Assembly (NCBI GenBank): GCA_025463615.1 | Contig: JAODAU010000090.1 | Coordinates: 1-9,204, forward strand | Reading direction: 5' to 3' | DNA from: Microbacteriaceae bacterium | GTDB lineage: Bacteria > Actinomycetota > Actinomycetes > Actinomycetales > Microbacteriaceae | Length of the DNA stretch: 9,204 nt | Shown: positions 1-7,633 of the stretch, piece by piece | Layout of the letters: each line of letters starts with the position of its first letter | Numbering within the stretch: the stretch's first letter is position 1 | The notes under the pieces: generated by a model | Database searches by the model: none | Told to the model about the DNA's origin: nothing | The model's input: only the letters and a program-made list of their open reading frames with translations | Position numbers and translations under genes: made by a program

Positions 1-26
1 CCAAGGTCGCCGGCACAACCCGTTAG
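1..26 (+). CDS. 3' end of an upstream gene, possibly dapA (partial)
   Basis: Only the last eight codons (KVAGTTR and the preceding partial codon) and a TAG stop at 24-26 are visible. The frame is chosen because its stop lies six bases before the rnj start. In Corynebacterium and Mycobacterium the gene directly upstream of rnj is dapA (4-hydroxy-tetrahydrodipicolinate synthase, lysine and diaminopimelate synthesis), and that neighbour rule is the only reason for the suggestion. Eight residues are too few to identify a family. Confidence 0.4.
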
Positions 27-32
27 GCACAC

Positions 33-1709
33 ATGAACTCGCCCGTGTACGAACCGCGAACGCTCCAGCCGGGCACCCTCCGCGTGATCCCCATCGGGGG
101 TCTCGGCGAGATCGGGCGCAACATGACGTCGTACGAGATCGACGGCAAGATCCTCATCGTCGACTGCGGCGTGCTCTTCCCGGAGGAGAACCAGCCCGGC
201 GTCGACCTGATCCTGCCCGACTTCAGCCCTGTCAAGGACCGCCTCGACGACGTGGTCGGCGTGGTGCTCACGCACGGCCACGAGGACCACATCGGGGCCG
301 TGCCGTACCTGCTCAAGCTGCGCCAGGACATCCCGCTGATCGGCTCGACGCTCACGCTCGCCCTGGTCGAGGCGAAGCTCAAGGAGCACAGGATCACGCC
401 GTACACGCTCACCGTGGCGGAGGGCCAGACCGAGAAGCTCGGCCCGTTCGACCTCGAGTTCATCGCGGTCAACCACTCGATCCCGGATGCCCTGGCCGTC
501 GCCATCTCCACGAAGGCCGGCGTCGTGCTCCACACCGGCGACTTCAAGATGGACCAGCTCCCGCTCGACGACCGCATCACCGACCTCCGCGCGTTCGCCC
601 GGCTCGGCGAGCGCGGCGTCGACCTGTTCCTGCCCGACTCGACCAACGCCGACGTTCCCGGGTTCACCGCGAACGAGCGCGACATCGGACCGGTGCTCGA
701 GGCGGTCATCGCCAAGGCACCCCGCCGCGTGATCGTCGCCAGCTTCTCCAGCCACGTGCACCGCGTGCAGCAGGTGCTGGATGCCGCCCACGCCAACCAC
801 CGGCGCGTCGCGTTCATGGGCCGCTCGATGGTGCGCAACATGACCATCGCCGCCGACCTCGGCTACCTCAAGGTGCCGGAGGGCGTGCTGATCGACGCCA
901 AGAAGGCGGCCGACCTGCCCGACAACCAGATCGTCTACATGAGCACCGGGTCGCAGGGCGAGCCGATGGCCGTGCTGGCGCGCATGGCCAACCTCGAGCA
1001 CCAGATCGAGGTGGGCAAGGGCGACACCGTCATCCTCGCCTCGAGCCTGATCCCCGGCAACGAGAACGCGGTCTACCGCGTGATCAACGGGCTCACCAAG
1101 CTCGGCGCGAACGTGGTGCACAAGGGCAACGCCAAGGTGCACGTCTCCGGGCACGCGGCGGCGGGGGAGCTGCTCTACGTCTACAACATCCTCAAGCCGA
1201 AGAACGTGCTGCCGGTGCACGGCGAGTACCGCCACCTCGTGGCCAACCAGCGGCTCGCCATCCTCACGGGCATCCGCGAGGAGAACACGATCATCGGCGA
1301 GGACGGCACCGTCATCGACATGACGAACGGCGACGTGGAGGTGGTCGGCCAGCTCGACCTCGGCTACGTGTACGTCGACGGCTCGACCGTCGGTGAGATC
1401 ACGGATGCCGACCTCAAGGACCGCAGGATCCTCGCCGAGGAGGGCTTCGTCTCGATCTTCGTCGCGGTGGACATGCAGACCGGCCGCGTCATCGTCGGCC
1501 CGGAGATCCAGGCGCGCGGCTTCGCCGAGGACGAGTCGGTGTTCGACGAGGTGAAGCCGCAGATCGTGCGCGCGCTGCTCGAGGCGGCCGGCAACGGCAC
1601 GCGCGACACCCACGCGTACAGCCAGGTCGTGCGGCGCACGGTGGGCCGCTGGGTGAACACCAGCCACCGTCGACGCCCCATGATCGTGCCGGTCGTCATC
1701 GAGGCGTAA
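33..1709 (+). CDS. rnj: Ribonuclease J (metallo-beta-lactamase / beta-CASP RNase)
   Basis: RNase J is a cytoplasmic zinc-dependent 5'-3' exonuclease and endonuclease that matures rRNA and degrades mRNA. The 558-residue product has the full family layout. The metallo-beta-lactamase metal motif HGHEDH is at residues 81-86, followed by the histidine of NHSIPD (about 148), HTGDFK (167-172) and PDSTNA (201-206). The beta-CASP domain carries ASFSSHVHR (236-244) and STGSQGEP (304-311). The closing metal and phosphate-binding motifs are VSGHA (371-375) and PVHGEYRHL (394-402), followed by the C-terminal domain. Length is normal for the actinobacterial enzyme. The ATG at 33 is seven bases after the preceding stop, with a weak AGG at 25-27 as ribosome-binding sequence, so it is probably co-transcribed with the upstream gene. 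No key residue is missing. The tail TSHRRRPMIVPVVIEA is basic and typical of the C-terminus in actinobacterial homologues. Confidence 0.97.
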   Translation: MNSPVYEPRTLQPGTLRVIPIGGLGEIGRNMTSYEIDGKILIVDCGVLFPEENQPGVDLILPDFSPVKDRLDDVVGVVLTHGHEDHIGAVPYLLKLRQDIPLIGSTLTLALVEAKLKEHRITPYTLTVAEGQTEKLGPFDLEFIAVNHSIPDALAVAISTKAGVVLHTGDFKMDQLPLDDRITDLRAFARLGERGVDLFLPDSTNADVPGFTANERDIGPVLEAVIAKAPRRVIVASFSSHVHRVQQVLDAAHANHRRVAFMGRSMVRNMTIAADLGYLKVPEGVLIDAKKAADLPDNQIVYMSTGSQGEPMAVLARMANLEHQIEVGKGDTVILASSLIPGNENAVYRVINGLTKLGANVVHKGNAKVHVSGHAAAGELLYVYNILKPKNVLPVHGEYRHLVANQRLAILTGIREENTIIGEDGTVIDMTNGDVEVVGQLDLGYVYVDGSTVGEITDADLKDRRILAEEGFVSIFVAVDMQTGRVIVGPEIQARGFAEDESVFDEVKPQIVRALLEAAGNGTRDTHAYSQVVRRTVGRWVNTSHRRRPMIVPVVIEA

Positions 1710-1712
1710 AGC

Positions 1713-1728
1713 GTCGGGCCATCCCGAC
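1713..1728 (+). terminator. Hairpin just after rnj, candidate terminator
   Basis: GTCGGG (1713-1718) and CCCGAC (1723-1728) form a perfect six-base-pair stem around a four-base CCAT loop, three bases after the rnj TAA. The sequence that follows (TTCGATCTGATAC) is the most A+T-rich stretch nearby but has no real T-run. It could be a weak intrinsic terminator of the U-tract-poor actinobacterial kind, or an mRNA 3'-end stabiliser. Position and symmetry support it; termination is inferred. Confidence 0.45.
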
Positions 1729-1756
1729 TTCGATCTGATACGGTCTCAACTAGCTT
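1729..1756 (+). promoter_or_regulatory. Possible promoter of the ABC export operon
   Basis: The 131-base gap between rnj and the adaptor gene contains one A+T-richer patch. TAGCTT at 1751-1756 fits the TAnnnT pattern of actinobacterial -10 elements. TTCGAT (1729-1734), 16 bases upstream, is only a poor -35 match. A TACGGT at 1739-1744 is an alternative -10. The call rests mainly on the need for a promoter after the hairpin. I see nothing else in this gap except the ribosome-binding site at 1830. Confidence 0.22.
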
Positions 1757-1829
1757 CTGGGACCCTCGGTTCCGCTGAGCGCGGTGCTCGTCGTGATGAC
1801 GTGACCATCTTCGCCCCCGGCACGAACCG

Positions 1830-1835
1830 AAAGGA
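1830..1835 (+). promoter_or_regulatory. Ribosome-binding site deciding the GTG start of the adaptor gene
   Basis: AAAGGA at 1830-1835 is five bases before the GTG at 1841. It is one of the clearest Shine-Dalgarno sequences in the window and supports GTG as the start rather than a downstream codon. Confidence 0.6.
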
Positions 1836-1840
1836 CCAGC

Positions 1841-2847
1841 GTGAGCGCCACCAACCCTGGAATCGCGCGGAGGTGGGTGTTCCCGATCATCCGCATCGTG
1901 ATCTTTCTCGTCATCGCGGCCGCCCTGGCCAAGCTCGCCTTCTTCGGGGGACTCGGCACGCCCCCGTCGGATGCCGCGGTGCCGACCGGGCAGGTGACCG
2001 ACCCGACCATCCAGGTGGAGACCGGGAGCATCGCCAATGACGTCGTGCTCGACGCATCCATCCAGGCCGACCCGGCCGTGCCGGTGCGGGCGACGCTGGC
2101 CGGCGAGGTCAAGAAGCTCCTGGTGACGGCCGGACAGGCGGTCGCGCCGGCCACTCCCGTGATGGTCATCCGCTCCGACGTTCCCAACCCCGACGGCACA
2201 ATCACGACCAAGACCATCACGGTGACCGCCGGGGCCGCGGGCACGCTCTCGGCGCTGCCGGTGCTGGTCGGCCAGACGGTCGCGATCGGCGACGCCGTCG
2301 CCCAGGTGGCACCGTCCACCTTCAGCGTGGTGGCGTCGCTGCCCGCCGCCCAGCAGTACCGCCTCCTCAATCGGCCGACCGAGGCGTCGACGGCGATCAA
2401 GGGCGGGCCGGCCCCGTTCATGTGCACCGGGCTCGCGATCACGACGCCGCTCGCGGGCGCGACCGCGGGAGGCGCCGACTCGAGCGGTTCGTCCTCGGGC
2501 TCCGGTGCCGCGTCGCAGTCCGACAGCACGGCGACGGTGCGGTGTGCCGTGCCCGCCGGGGTCACCGTCTTCGCGGGGCTGGCCGCCAAGCTCACGATCG
2601 ACGGCGGCAAGGCCGACGGCGTGCTGGTGGTGCCCACCACGGCCGTCGAGGGCTCCGTCGGCACCGGAAACGTCTACCTCCCGAGCGCCGACGGCGGGAA
2701 GGCCGCGAAGCAGGCAGTGGGGCTCGGACTCACCGACGGCAAGCAGGTGCAGATCACGACGGGGCTGAAGAAGGGCGACACGATCCTGCAGTTCGTGCCC
2801 GGCGCGGCGGCCGACAACGGGAACGGCGCCGACGGGTCCGGCAACTG

Positions 2848-2848
<1 letters not shown>
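1841..2848 (+). CDS. Membrane-anchored MacA/YknX-like adaptor subunit of an ABC exporter
   Basis: The 335-residue protein has a short cytoplasmic N-terminus, one hydrophobic anchor (about residues 14-36) and an extracytoplasmic body. Two glycine-rich half-motifs of the biotinyl/lipoyl-like hairpin are visible at about 84-110 (core GEVKKLLVTAGQAV) and 131-157 (core GTLSALPVLVGQTVAIGDAV). This is the arrangement of periplasmic adaptor proteins, but without a long coiled-coil hairpin between the halves. A beta-rich membrane-proximal part follows, with VLVVPTTAV (261-269) and GLKKGDTI (308-315), both typical of adaptor C-termini. A Ser/Gly-rich low-complexity stretch (about 207-230) lies between two cysteines (195 and 235) that could form a disulfide. 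The GTG start has a good ribosome-binding site. The stop overlaps the ATPase start by one base (TGATG), so the three genes are translationally coupled. Family-level role: links the ATPase-permease pair to an extracellular substrate. The substrate is unknown. Confidence 0.8.
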
Positions 2849-3557
<709 letters not shown>

Positions 3558-3558
<1 letters not shown>

Positions 3559-4775
3559 TGCGCGTCCTCACCGGCCTTGTCGGCGCGATGGTCGAGGCGT
3601 GGTCCGAGCTGCGCGTGCACCGCACCCGGGTGCTGCTCAGCCTGATCGGCGTCGCGGTCGCGGTGGCCGCCATCACGAGCGTGGTGGCGATCGGCGGCAT
3701 CCTGGAGCAGTCCCAGACGGAGACGGCGGAGCGGTACGGCGGTCGCCCCGCCCTCCTCTCGGTGTCGATCGCGAACCGCGACGGCACCTCCAGCCCCGAC
3801 GCGAGCGTGACGGATGCCGCGTACGCGGGCCTCGCCTCGCGCTACGACATCCGCTACACCTCGCGCATGCTGCAGACCCAGCTCTCCCTCCGCACCCTCG
3901 AGGGCACGGTGCAGGCGAATGTCATGGCCGTCGACCCCTCCTACTCGACGATGCACCGCCTCAGCACCACGGCCGGCCGCTCGCTGGACGCCGCGGACGC
4001 GACGCACCTCGCCCCCTCGGTCGTGATCGACGAGGGCACCTGGCACATGCTGGGCTCGCCGCCGCTGGCGACACATCCGACGGTCATGCTGGGCGGGGCG
4101 CTCCCGACGACCGCGGTCATCGTGGGGCTCCAGCGCGCCGACTGCGACCAGGGCTGCTCGTCGATCACCATGCTCTATTCGCAGTTCGAGCGCCTCGACG
4201 TGCCGAGCTCGGACGGCAACATCCCGACCTGGGAGGCGTGGGTCCCGCCGGCGCAGTCGCACGCGCTCACCGCACGGTTCAGGAGCGACCTGAGGGCGCA
4301 GTTCGGCGACGGATGGTCGGTCAACGTCAACCGCCAGGACTACCAGTCCCAGGTCAGCGGGGATCCGCTGCTCGCCCTCCGCATCGGGGTCGGCGGGATC
4401 GCCGGCCTGGTGCTGCTGCTCGGGGCGCTCGGTCTGCTCAACATCTCGCTCGTGACGGTCCGCTACCGCATCCGCGAGATCGGAATCCGCCGCAGCTTCG
4501 GCGCGACCGCGGGGCGCGTGTTCTTCTCGGTGATGATGGAGAGCGTCGTGGCCACCGCCGTCGCGGGAGTCGTGGGGGTCGCTCTGGCGATCGTCGCCGT
4601 CAGGAACCCGCTGACCGCATCCTTCGTCGCCAGGGCGGTTCAGGATGTCCCGGCGTTCCCCGTCTCGGCGGCCATCCTCGGCCTCGTGGTCTCGACCGCG
4701 GTCGGCGCGCTGGCCGGGTTGCTGCCCGCGATCGTCGCCGTGCGCGTCAAGCCGATCGACGCCATCCGGTACTGA
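3558..4775 (+). CDS. FtsX-like / MacB-type ABC transporter permease
   Basis: The 405-residue protein shows the four-helix MacB layout. Helix 1 is at about 26-48, followed by a large extracytoplasmic domain (about 50-270), then helices at about 273-299, 323-347 and 370-396. The cytoplasmic loop after helix 2 carries VRYRIREIGIRRSFGAT (301-317), the conserved coupling motif of the FtsX family, and the protein closes with the hallmark VRVKPIDAIRY. Such permeases act by mechanotransmission: ATP hydrolysis moves the external domain rather than opening a channel. The external domain has a CDQGC pair (196 and 200) that could be a local disulfide. The ATG overlaps the ATPase stop (TGATG) with GGGGG at 3546-3550 upstream. 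It completes an adaptor-ATPase-permease set like YknXYZ of Bacillus or MacAB of Gram-negatives. Lipid, peptide or antibiotic export are all possible. Confidence 0.93.
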
Positions 4776-4780
4776 CGAGT

Positions 4781-4831
4781 CGTCACCCAGTCGTTACCCT
4801 GCGAGCGCCCGCGACGTGTGATGATCGCAGC
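4781..4831 (+). promoter_or_regulatory. Upstream region of lipoprotein A, shared with lipoprotein B
   Basis: This short gap aligns with the region before the second lipoprotein (6803-6852) with one indel. The best-kept parts are CGTCAC, CGTTA, and GCGACGTGT followed by ATGATCGCA just before the start codon. There is no Shine-Dalgarno sequence. GATGAT (4820-4825) lies six bases before the ATG, a spacing that would suit a -10 element for a leaderless transcript. An alternative is CTGACG (4772-4777) with TACCCT (4795-4800), 17 bases apart. The conservation between paralogues is seen; the promoter role is inferred. Confidence 0.4.
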
Positions 4832-5524
4832 ATGAGAAGGATCCTCACCCTAGCGGTCGTGGCGCTGGCCCTGGCCGGGTGCACGGCGACGCCGCCGCAG
4901 CCGACGCACTCCGTCACGGCGGACGCGACGCCGACGCCGTCGGCGGCCGCCAAACCGGCACTCGGCGACCTGGTCATCGGCCCGGACGGCCTCGGGCCGG
5001 TGAAGCTCGGCGAGCCGGTTCCCGTGCAGCCGGCAGAAATCGCGGTCGTGAAGTACGACCCGCAGTATTGCAAGACCTCGATCGAGCAGAACGGCGGCAC
5101 GTTCACCGCGGGGGACCCGTTCAGCGGCGCGTGGATCACGACGTACGCGGATCCGCAGGCGTTCACCGTCCTCACCGACCAGGGTGCGCAGGCCGGCGCG
5201 GTGACCGCGATCGAGGCGAATGCCTGGCAGCCCGGGTCCACGTCGAAGGTCGGCACGGCCGCCGGGGTACACGCCGGCGACACGCGCGCCGAACTGGAGA
5301 AGGCGTACCCGAAGTTCACCTCGGTGACCCACTTCGACCAGACCGACATCTACACGATCGTCGGCACCCACGGCCAGCTGGTGTTCGAGGTGTCGCCGAG
5401 CAACGCCACGGACGTGGAGCCCGACCGCATCCTCTCCATCCGAGCGGTGCGCTCGGCGTCCGAGTCACCCTACGAGGCCGGCCCGATGTACGGTACGGAT
5501 GGCGGCGGCCCGTGCCCGCTCTGA
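4832..5524 (+). CDS. Putative lipoprotein of unknown function (paralogue A)
   Basis: The 230-residue product starts with a lipoprotein signal peptide: MRR, a hydrophobic stretch, and the lipobox LAGC with the lipidated cysteine at 17. A Thr/Pro/Ala-rich linker follows to about residue 42, so the mature protein should sit on the outer face of the membrane. I recognise no named family. Two modules seem to start with similar phrases: LVIGPDGLGPVKLGEPV (47-63) and GVHAGDTRAELEKAYP (145-160). The second resembles the G-x-x-x-G-D-T-x-x-E-L-x-x-x-Y pattern of small BamE-like folds in secreted proteins; that resemblance is a guess. Cysteines 80 and 228 are both conserved in the paralogue at 6853 and may pair. 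The ATG is fixed by the signal peptide, although an in-frame open frame extends back to 3467 inside the permease gene. It follows the export operon by 56 bases, and its stop converges with the LtrA gene with a seven-base gap. Confidence 0.85.
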   Translation: MRRILTLAVVALALAGCTATPPQPTHSVTADATPTPSAAAKPALGDLVIGPDGLGPVKLGEPVPVQPAEIAVVKYDPQYCKTSIEQNGGTFTAGDPFSGAWITTYADPQAFTVLTDQGAQAGAVTAIEANAWQPGSTSKVGTAAGVHAGDTRAELEKAYPKFTSVTHFDQTDIYTIVGTHGQLVFEVSPSNATDVEPDRILSIRAVRSASESPYEAGPMYGTDGGGPCPL

Positions 5525-5531
5525 CCGCCGC

Positions 5532-6731
5532 TCAGTCCTCGGCCGCCCGCAGCGCGGCGCGCCGGTCGCTGTAGCGCAGGGTCTCGATCGTCGCGACGAC
5601 GGCCACGATGACTGCCACGATCGCGAGGTCGAGCAGCGGGGGCAGCAGCACCGAGACGGGGATGAGGCCGAGCAGCAGCGTCCCTCCCGCCAGCCGGAAC
5701 ACCTTCCATGTGCCGCCGACGCGGCGCCAGAACGCGGCGTGCGCGGCGAGGTAGAGGGCCGTCCCGCCGAACAGCGCGCAGGCGCTGAACAGGTCGAGGC
5801 GCCCGTGGTCCATCAGGTGCGCGACCGCCTGCTCGACACCCAGTGCGGAGATCAGGATGCCGGCGATCAGCGGGAGGTGAATGTACGTGTACGCGTCGGT
5901 CGCCAGCGCCACCCGCTTCGCCCCGTCGCGGGCGGTCAGCTCACGCTCGGCCGCGATCGCGGTCACGTCGAAGTACAGCCACCACAGTGAGATGGTCAGC
6001 GCGACCGCGAGCAGCACGGCCGCGATCACCGGCACGACGATCGGCCCGTGCTCCGCGCCCACCCCGATCGCCACGATCGACTCGCCGAGCGCGAGCATCA
6101 CGACGAGCCCGTGGCGCTCGGCCCAGTGCGCGGGGGAGGGGAGCCGCCAGTTGCCGCCGTGCGAGGTCACGTAGGTGAGCACGATGTCGGCTGCGAGCCC
6201 CGCCACCCAGAACCAGAGCTGGGCCCGGCCCCCGATGAGTGCTCCCGCCAGCAGCAGGCCGATCGAGACGACCAGGCCCGTCTCGGTGACGAGCACCTGG
6301 CGCCCCAGTGCGCGATCGTCGCCGGCCGCGAGCAGGTACAGCGCCACGTGGATGGCGCGGACGATGAAATACGCGACCACCAGCACCACGGCCGCCGGGA
6401 GGCCGCCCTCCGACCGTTCGAACGCCCCCGGGATCGCGAGGGCGAGCACGAACATCGCGGCCATCGCGGCGCTCATGCCGAGGCGCACGATCCCCTCGTC
6501 GACGTGGGTCTGGTTGGCGAGCCAGGCGTACGACGACCAGCCCCACCAGAGGATGCCGAGGATCACCATCCCCTCCAGCGCACCGATCGCGCTGTGGGTG
6601 TGCGCCATCAGCTCGGTGACCTGGGTGAACGCGAAGACGAAGACGAGGTCGAAAAGCAGCTCGAACGTGGTGACGCGGTGGCCCTCGCCGGACACCTTGG
6701 GCCGCGGGAACAGCCTGCTCGCGACGCTCAT
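5532..6731 (-). CDS. Low temperature requirement protein A (LtrA) family membrane protein
   Basis: The 399-residue protein is almost entirely hydrophobic, with roughly ten to twelve membrane segments. It has the LtrA-family signatures: ELLFDLVFVFAFTQVT (24-39), WWGWSSYAWLANQ (62-74), RHGLVVMLALGESIVAIG (206-223), LWWLYFD (249-255) and YTYIHLPLIAGI (281-292). The family is named after a Listeria gene needed for growth in the cold; its biochemical activity is not established. The ATG at 6731 is preferred because GGAG (6743-6740) stands eight bases before it. A GTG at 6749 would add six residues (MHGAGC) before a normal family N-terminus. It runs opposite to all its neighbours, lies between the two related lipoprotein genes and shares a 121-base divergent intergenic region with lipoprotein B. 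A functional link with the lipoproteins is not shown by the sequence. Confidence 0.93.
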   Translation of the reverse strand: MSVASRLFPRPKVSGEGHRVTTFELLFDLVFVFAFTQVTELMAHTHSAIGALEGMVILGILWWGWSSYAWLANQTHVDEGIVRLGMSAAMAAMFVLALAIPGAFERSEGGLPAAVVLVVAYFIVRAIHVALYLLAAGDDRALGRQVLVTETGLVVSIGLLLAGALIGGRAQLWFWVAGLAADIVLTYVTSHGGNWRLPSPAHWAERHGLVVMLALGESIVAIGVGAEHGPIVVPVIAAVLLAVALTISLWWLYFDVTAIAAERELTARDGAKRVALATDAYTYIHLPLIAGILISALGVEQAVAHLMDHGRLDLFSACALFGGTALYLAAHAAFWRRVGGTWKVFRLAGGTLLLGLIPVSVLLPPLLDLAIVAVIVAVVATIETLRYSDRRAALRAAED

Positions 6732-6739
6732 GCACCCGG

Positions 6740-6743
6740 CTCC
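6740..6743 (-). promoter_or_regulatory. Ribosome-binding site deciding the LtrA start
   Basis: On the minus strand GGAG (6743 to 6740) is eight bases upstream of the ATG at 6731. It would lie inside the coding region if the GTG at 6749 were used, so it argues for the ATG. Confidence 0.55.
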
Positions 6744-6751
6744 ATGCACTC

Positions 6752-6757
6752 AGGGTA
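6752..6757 (-). promoter_or_regulatory. Possible -10 element for the LtrA gene
   Basis: TACCCT on the minus strand (6757 to 6752) fits TAnnnT. A transcript starting about seven bases downstream would just keep the GGAG ribosome-binding site in its leader. I find no convincing -35 at the usual distance, so this is a weak call. Confidence 0.25.
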
Positions 6758-6802
6758 ATGCGCGACGGAGCGCGCGCCACAGCCTGCTGAAGCGGTAGCA
6801 AT

Positions 6803-6852
6803 CGTCACGTATCCGTTATCCAGCGCGCTCGGCGACGTGTCATGATCGCACC
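6803..6852 (+). promoter_or_regulatory. Upstream region of lipoprotein B, shared with lipoprotein A
   Basis: This is the counterpart of the region at 4781-4831: CGTCAC, CGTTA and GCGACGTGT-ATGATCGCA recur in the same order and spacing apart from one indel. As in the other copy there is no Shine-Dalgarno sequence. CATGAT (6841-6846) is six bases before the ATG, which would suit a leaderless transcript. It also forms half of a divergent intergenic region with the LtrA gene. Confidence 0.4.
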
Positions 6853-7569
6853 ATGAGAAAGATCCTCATCCTCGTGGCGCTGGTAGCCCTCTTGAGCGCG
6901 TGTTCCGCTGCCGCGCCCACGTCGACGCCCTCGAAGTCGTCGTCGCCGCAGGCCCACTCGTCGCCGTCGGCGTCGCCGGTCGCGGGGAAGCCCACGCTGG
7001 GGGACCTGGTCATCTCCCCGGACGGTCTCGGCCCATTGGTGATGGGCGAACCCGTGCCGAGCCAGTCGGCCGACCTCGCGATCGTGCGATTCGATCCAGC
7101 GCTCTGTAAGGAGACGATCGAGCAGAGCGGCGCAACCTTCGTGCCGGGGGCCGCTGGTACCGGCGGCTGGGTGACGACCTATTCGGATCCCCATGCGTTC
7201 TACCTGTTCACGTCCGGCGCGGACGCGAGCGGCCCCGTTACCTTCGTCGGCGCGTCCGCCTGGGAATCGGGCACCTCGCCGATCCACACCGCGACCGGGA
7301 TTCACCCGGGCAGCTCCACGGAGGAGTTGAAGGCGGCCTACAGCTCGTTCGACTCGGTGACGAGCTACGACTTCACCGACATCTACGCGATCAAGGGCGA
7401 GCGCGGAGTCATGGTGTTCGAAGTGTCGCCGCATACCGACAGAAGCGGAATGTTCGCGCCCGGGGATCTGGATCGCGTCCTGTCCATTCGCGTTGCCGCC
7501 TCCAGCGTCTCGGACACAGCGCAGACTGGGCCGATCTACGCGACCGACAGCTTCGGTTCCTGCGTCTGA
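6853..7569 (+). CDS. Putative lipoprotein of unknown function (paralogue B)
   Basis: The 238-residue product has the same plan as the protein at 4832: MRK, a hydrophobic stretch, lipobox LSAC with cysteine 17, and a Ser/Pro/Thr-rich linker to about 45. The globular part starts LGDLVISPDGLGP (49-61). By eye about half of the aligned globular residues are identical to paralogue A. Matches include LGDLVI, PDGLGP, GEPVP, the CK-x-x-IEQ and W-x-TTY-x-DP motifs, TDIY, VFEVSP and LSIR, and the cysteine pair (85 and 237). B has a few extra residues (about 197-203) before DLDRVLSIR. Such divergence implies an old duplication with retained fold rather than a recent copy. The ATG is fixed by the signal peptide. 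Codon use is slightly less G+C-extreme than in paralogue A (for example TTG, GTA and AGA codons). Function is unknown; the location is probably the outer face of the membrane. Confidence 0.85.
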   Translation: MRKILILVALVALLSACSAAAPTSTPSKSSSPQAHSSPSASPVAGKPTLGDLVISPDGLGPLVMGEPVPSQSADLAIVRFDPALCKETIEQSGATFVPGAAGTGGWVTTYSDPHAFYLFTSGADASGPVTFVGASAWESGTSPIHTATGIHPGSSTEELKAAYSSFDSVTSYDFTDIYAIKGERGVMVFEVSPHTDRSGMFAPGDLDRVLSIRVAASSVSDTAQTGPIYATDSFGSCV

Positions 7570-7586
7570 GCCGGGCGGACACGCAC

Positions 7587-7601
7587 CCGCGGCATCCGCG
7601 G
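7587..7601 (+). terminator. CCGCGG hairpin after lipoprotein B, candidate terminator
   Basis: CCGCGG (7587-7592) and CCGCGG (7596-7601) form a six-base-pair stem with a CAT loop, 17 bases after the stop of lipoprotein B and before ftsK. No T-run follows. It is a strong G+C stem, but termination is only inferred from position. Confidence 0.35.
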
Positions 7602-7620
7602 TTCGGACGGTGGCCCGCAT

Positions 7621-7633
7621 TACCGTTGAACGC
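7621..7633 (+). promoter_or_regulatory. Candidate -10 element for leaderless ftsK transcription
   Basis: TACCGT (7621-7626) fits TAnnnT and is followed by exactly seven bases before the ATG at 7634, so transcription could begin at or very near the start codon. There is no Shine-Dalgarno sequence in this stretch, which is consistent with a leaderless start as is common in Actinobacteria. No clear -35 is visible. Confidence 0.35.

Noticed and set aside
1750..2664. Minus-strand open frame of 304 codons opposite the adaptor gene
   Set aside because: The plus-strand adaptor has a ribosome-binding site, membrane anchor and operon coupling; the antisense product is Ser/Thr/Ala-rich without motifs.
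5502..5531. Seven-base stem GCGGCGG/CCGCCGC at the convergent ends of lipoprotein A and LtrA as a bidirectional terminator
   Set aside because: The loop is 16 bases, the left arm is coding, no T-run follows on either strand, and such GC stems arise easily at this composition.
6732..6749. GTG at 6749 as an alternative LtrA start
   Set aside because: It would place the GGAG ribosome-binding site inside the gene and add six residues not needed by the family.
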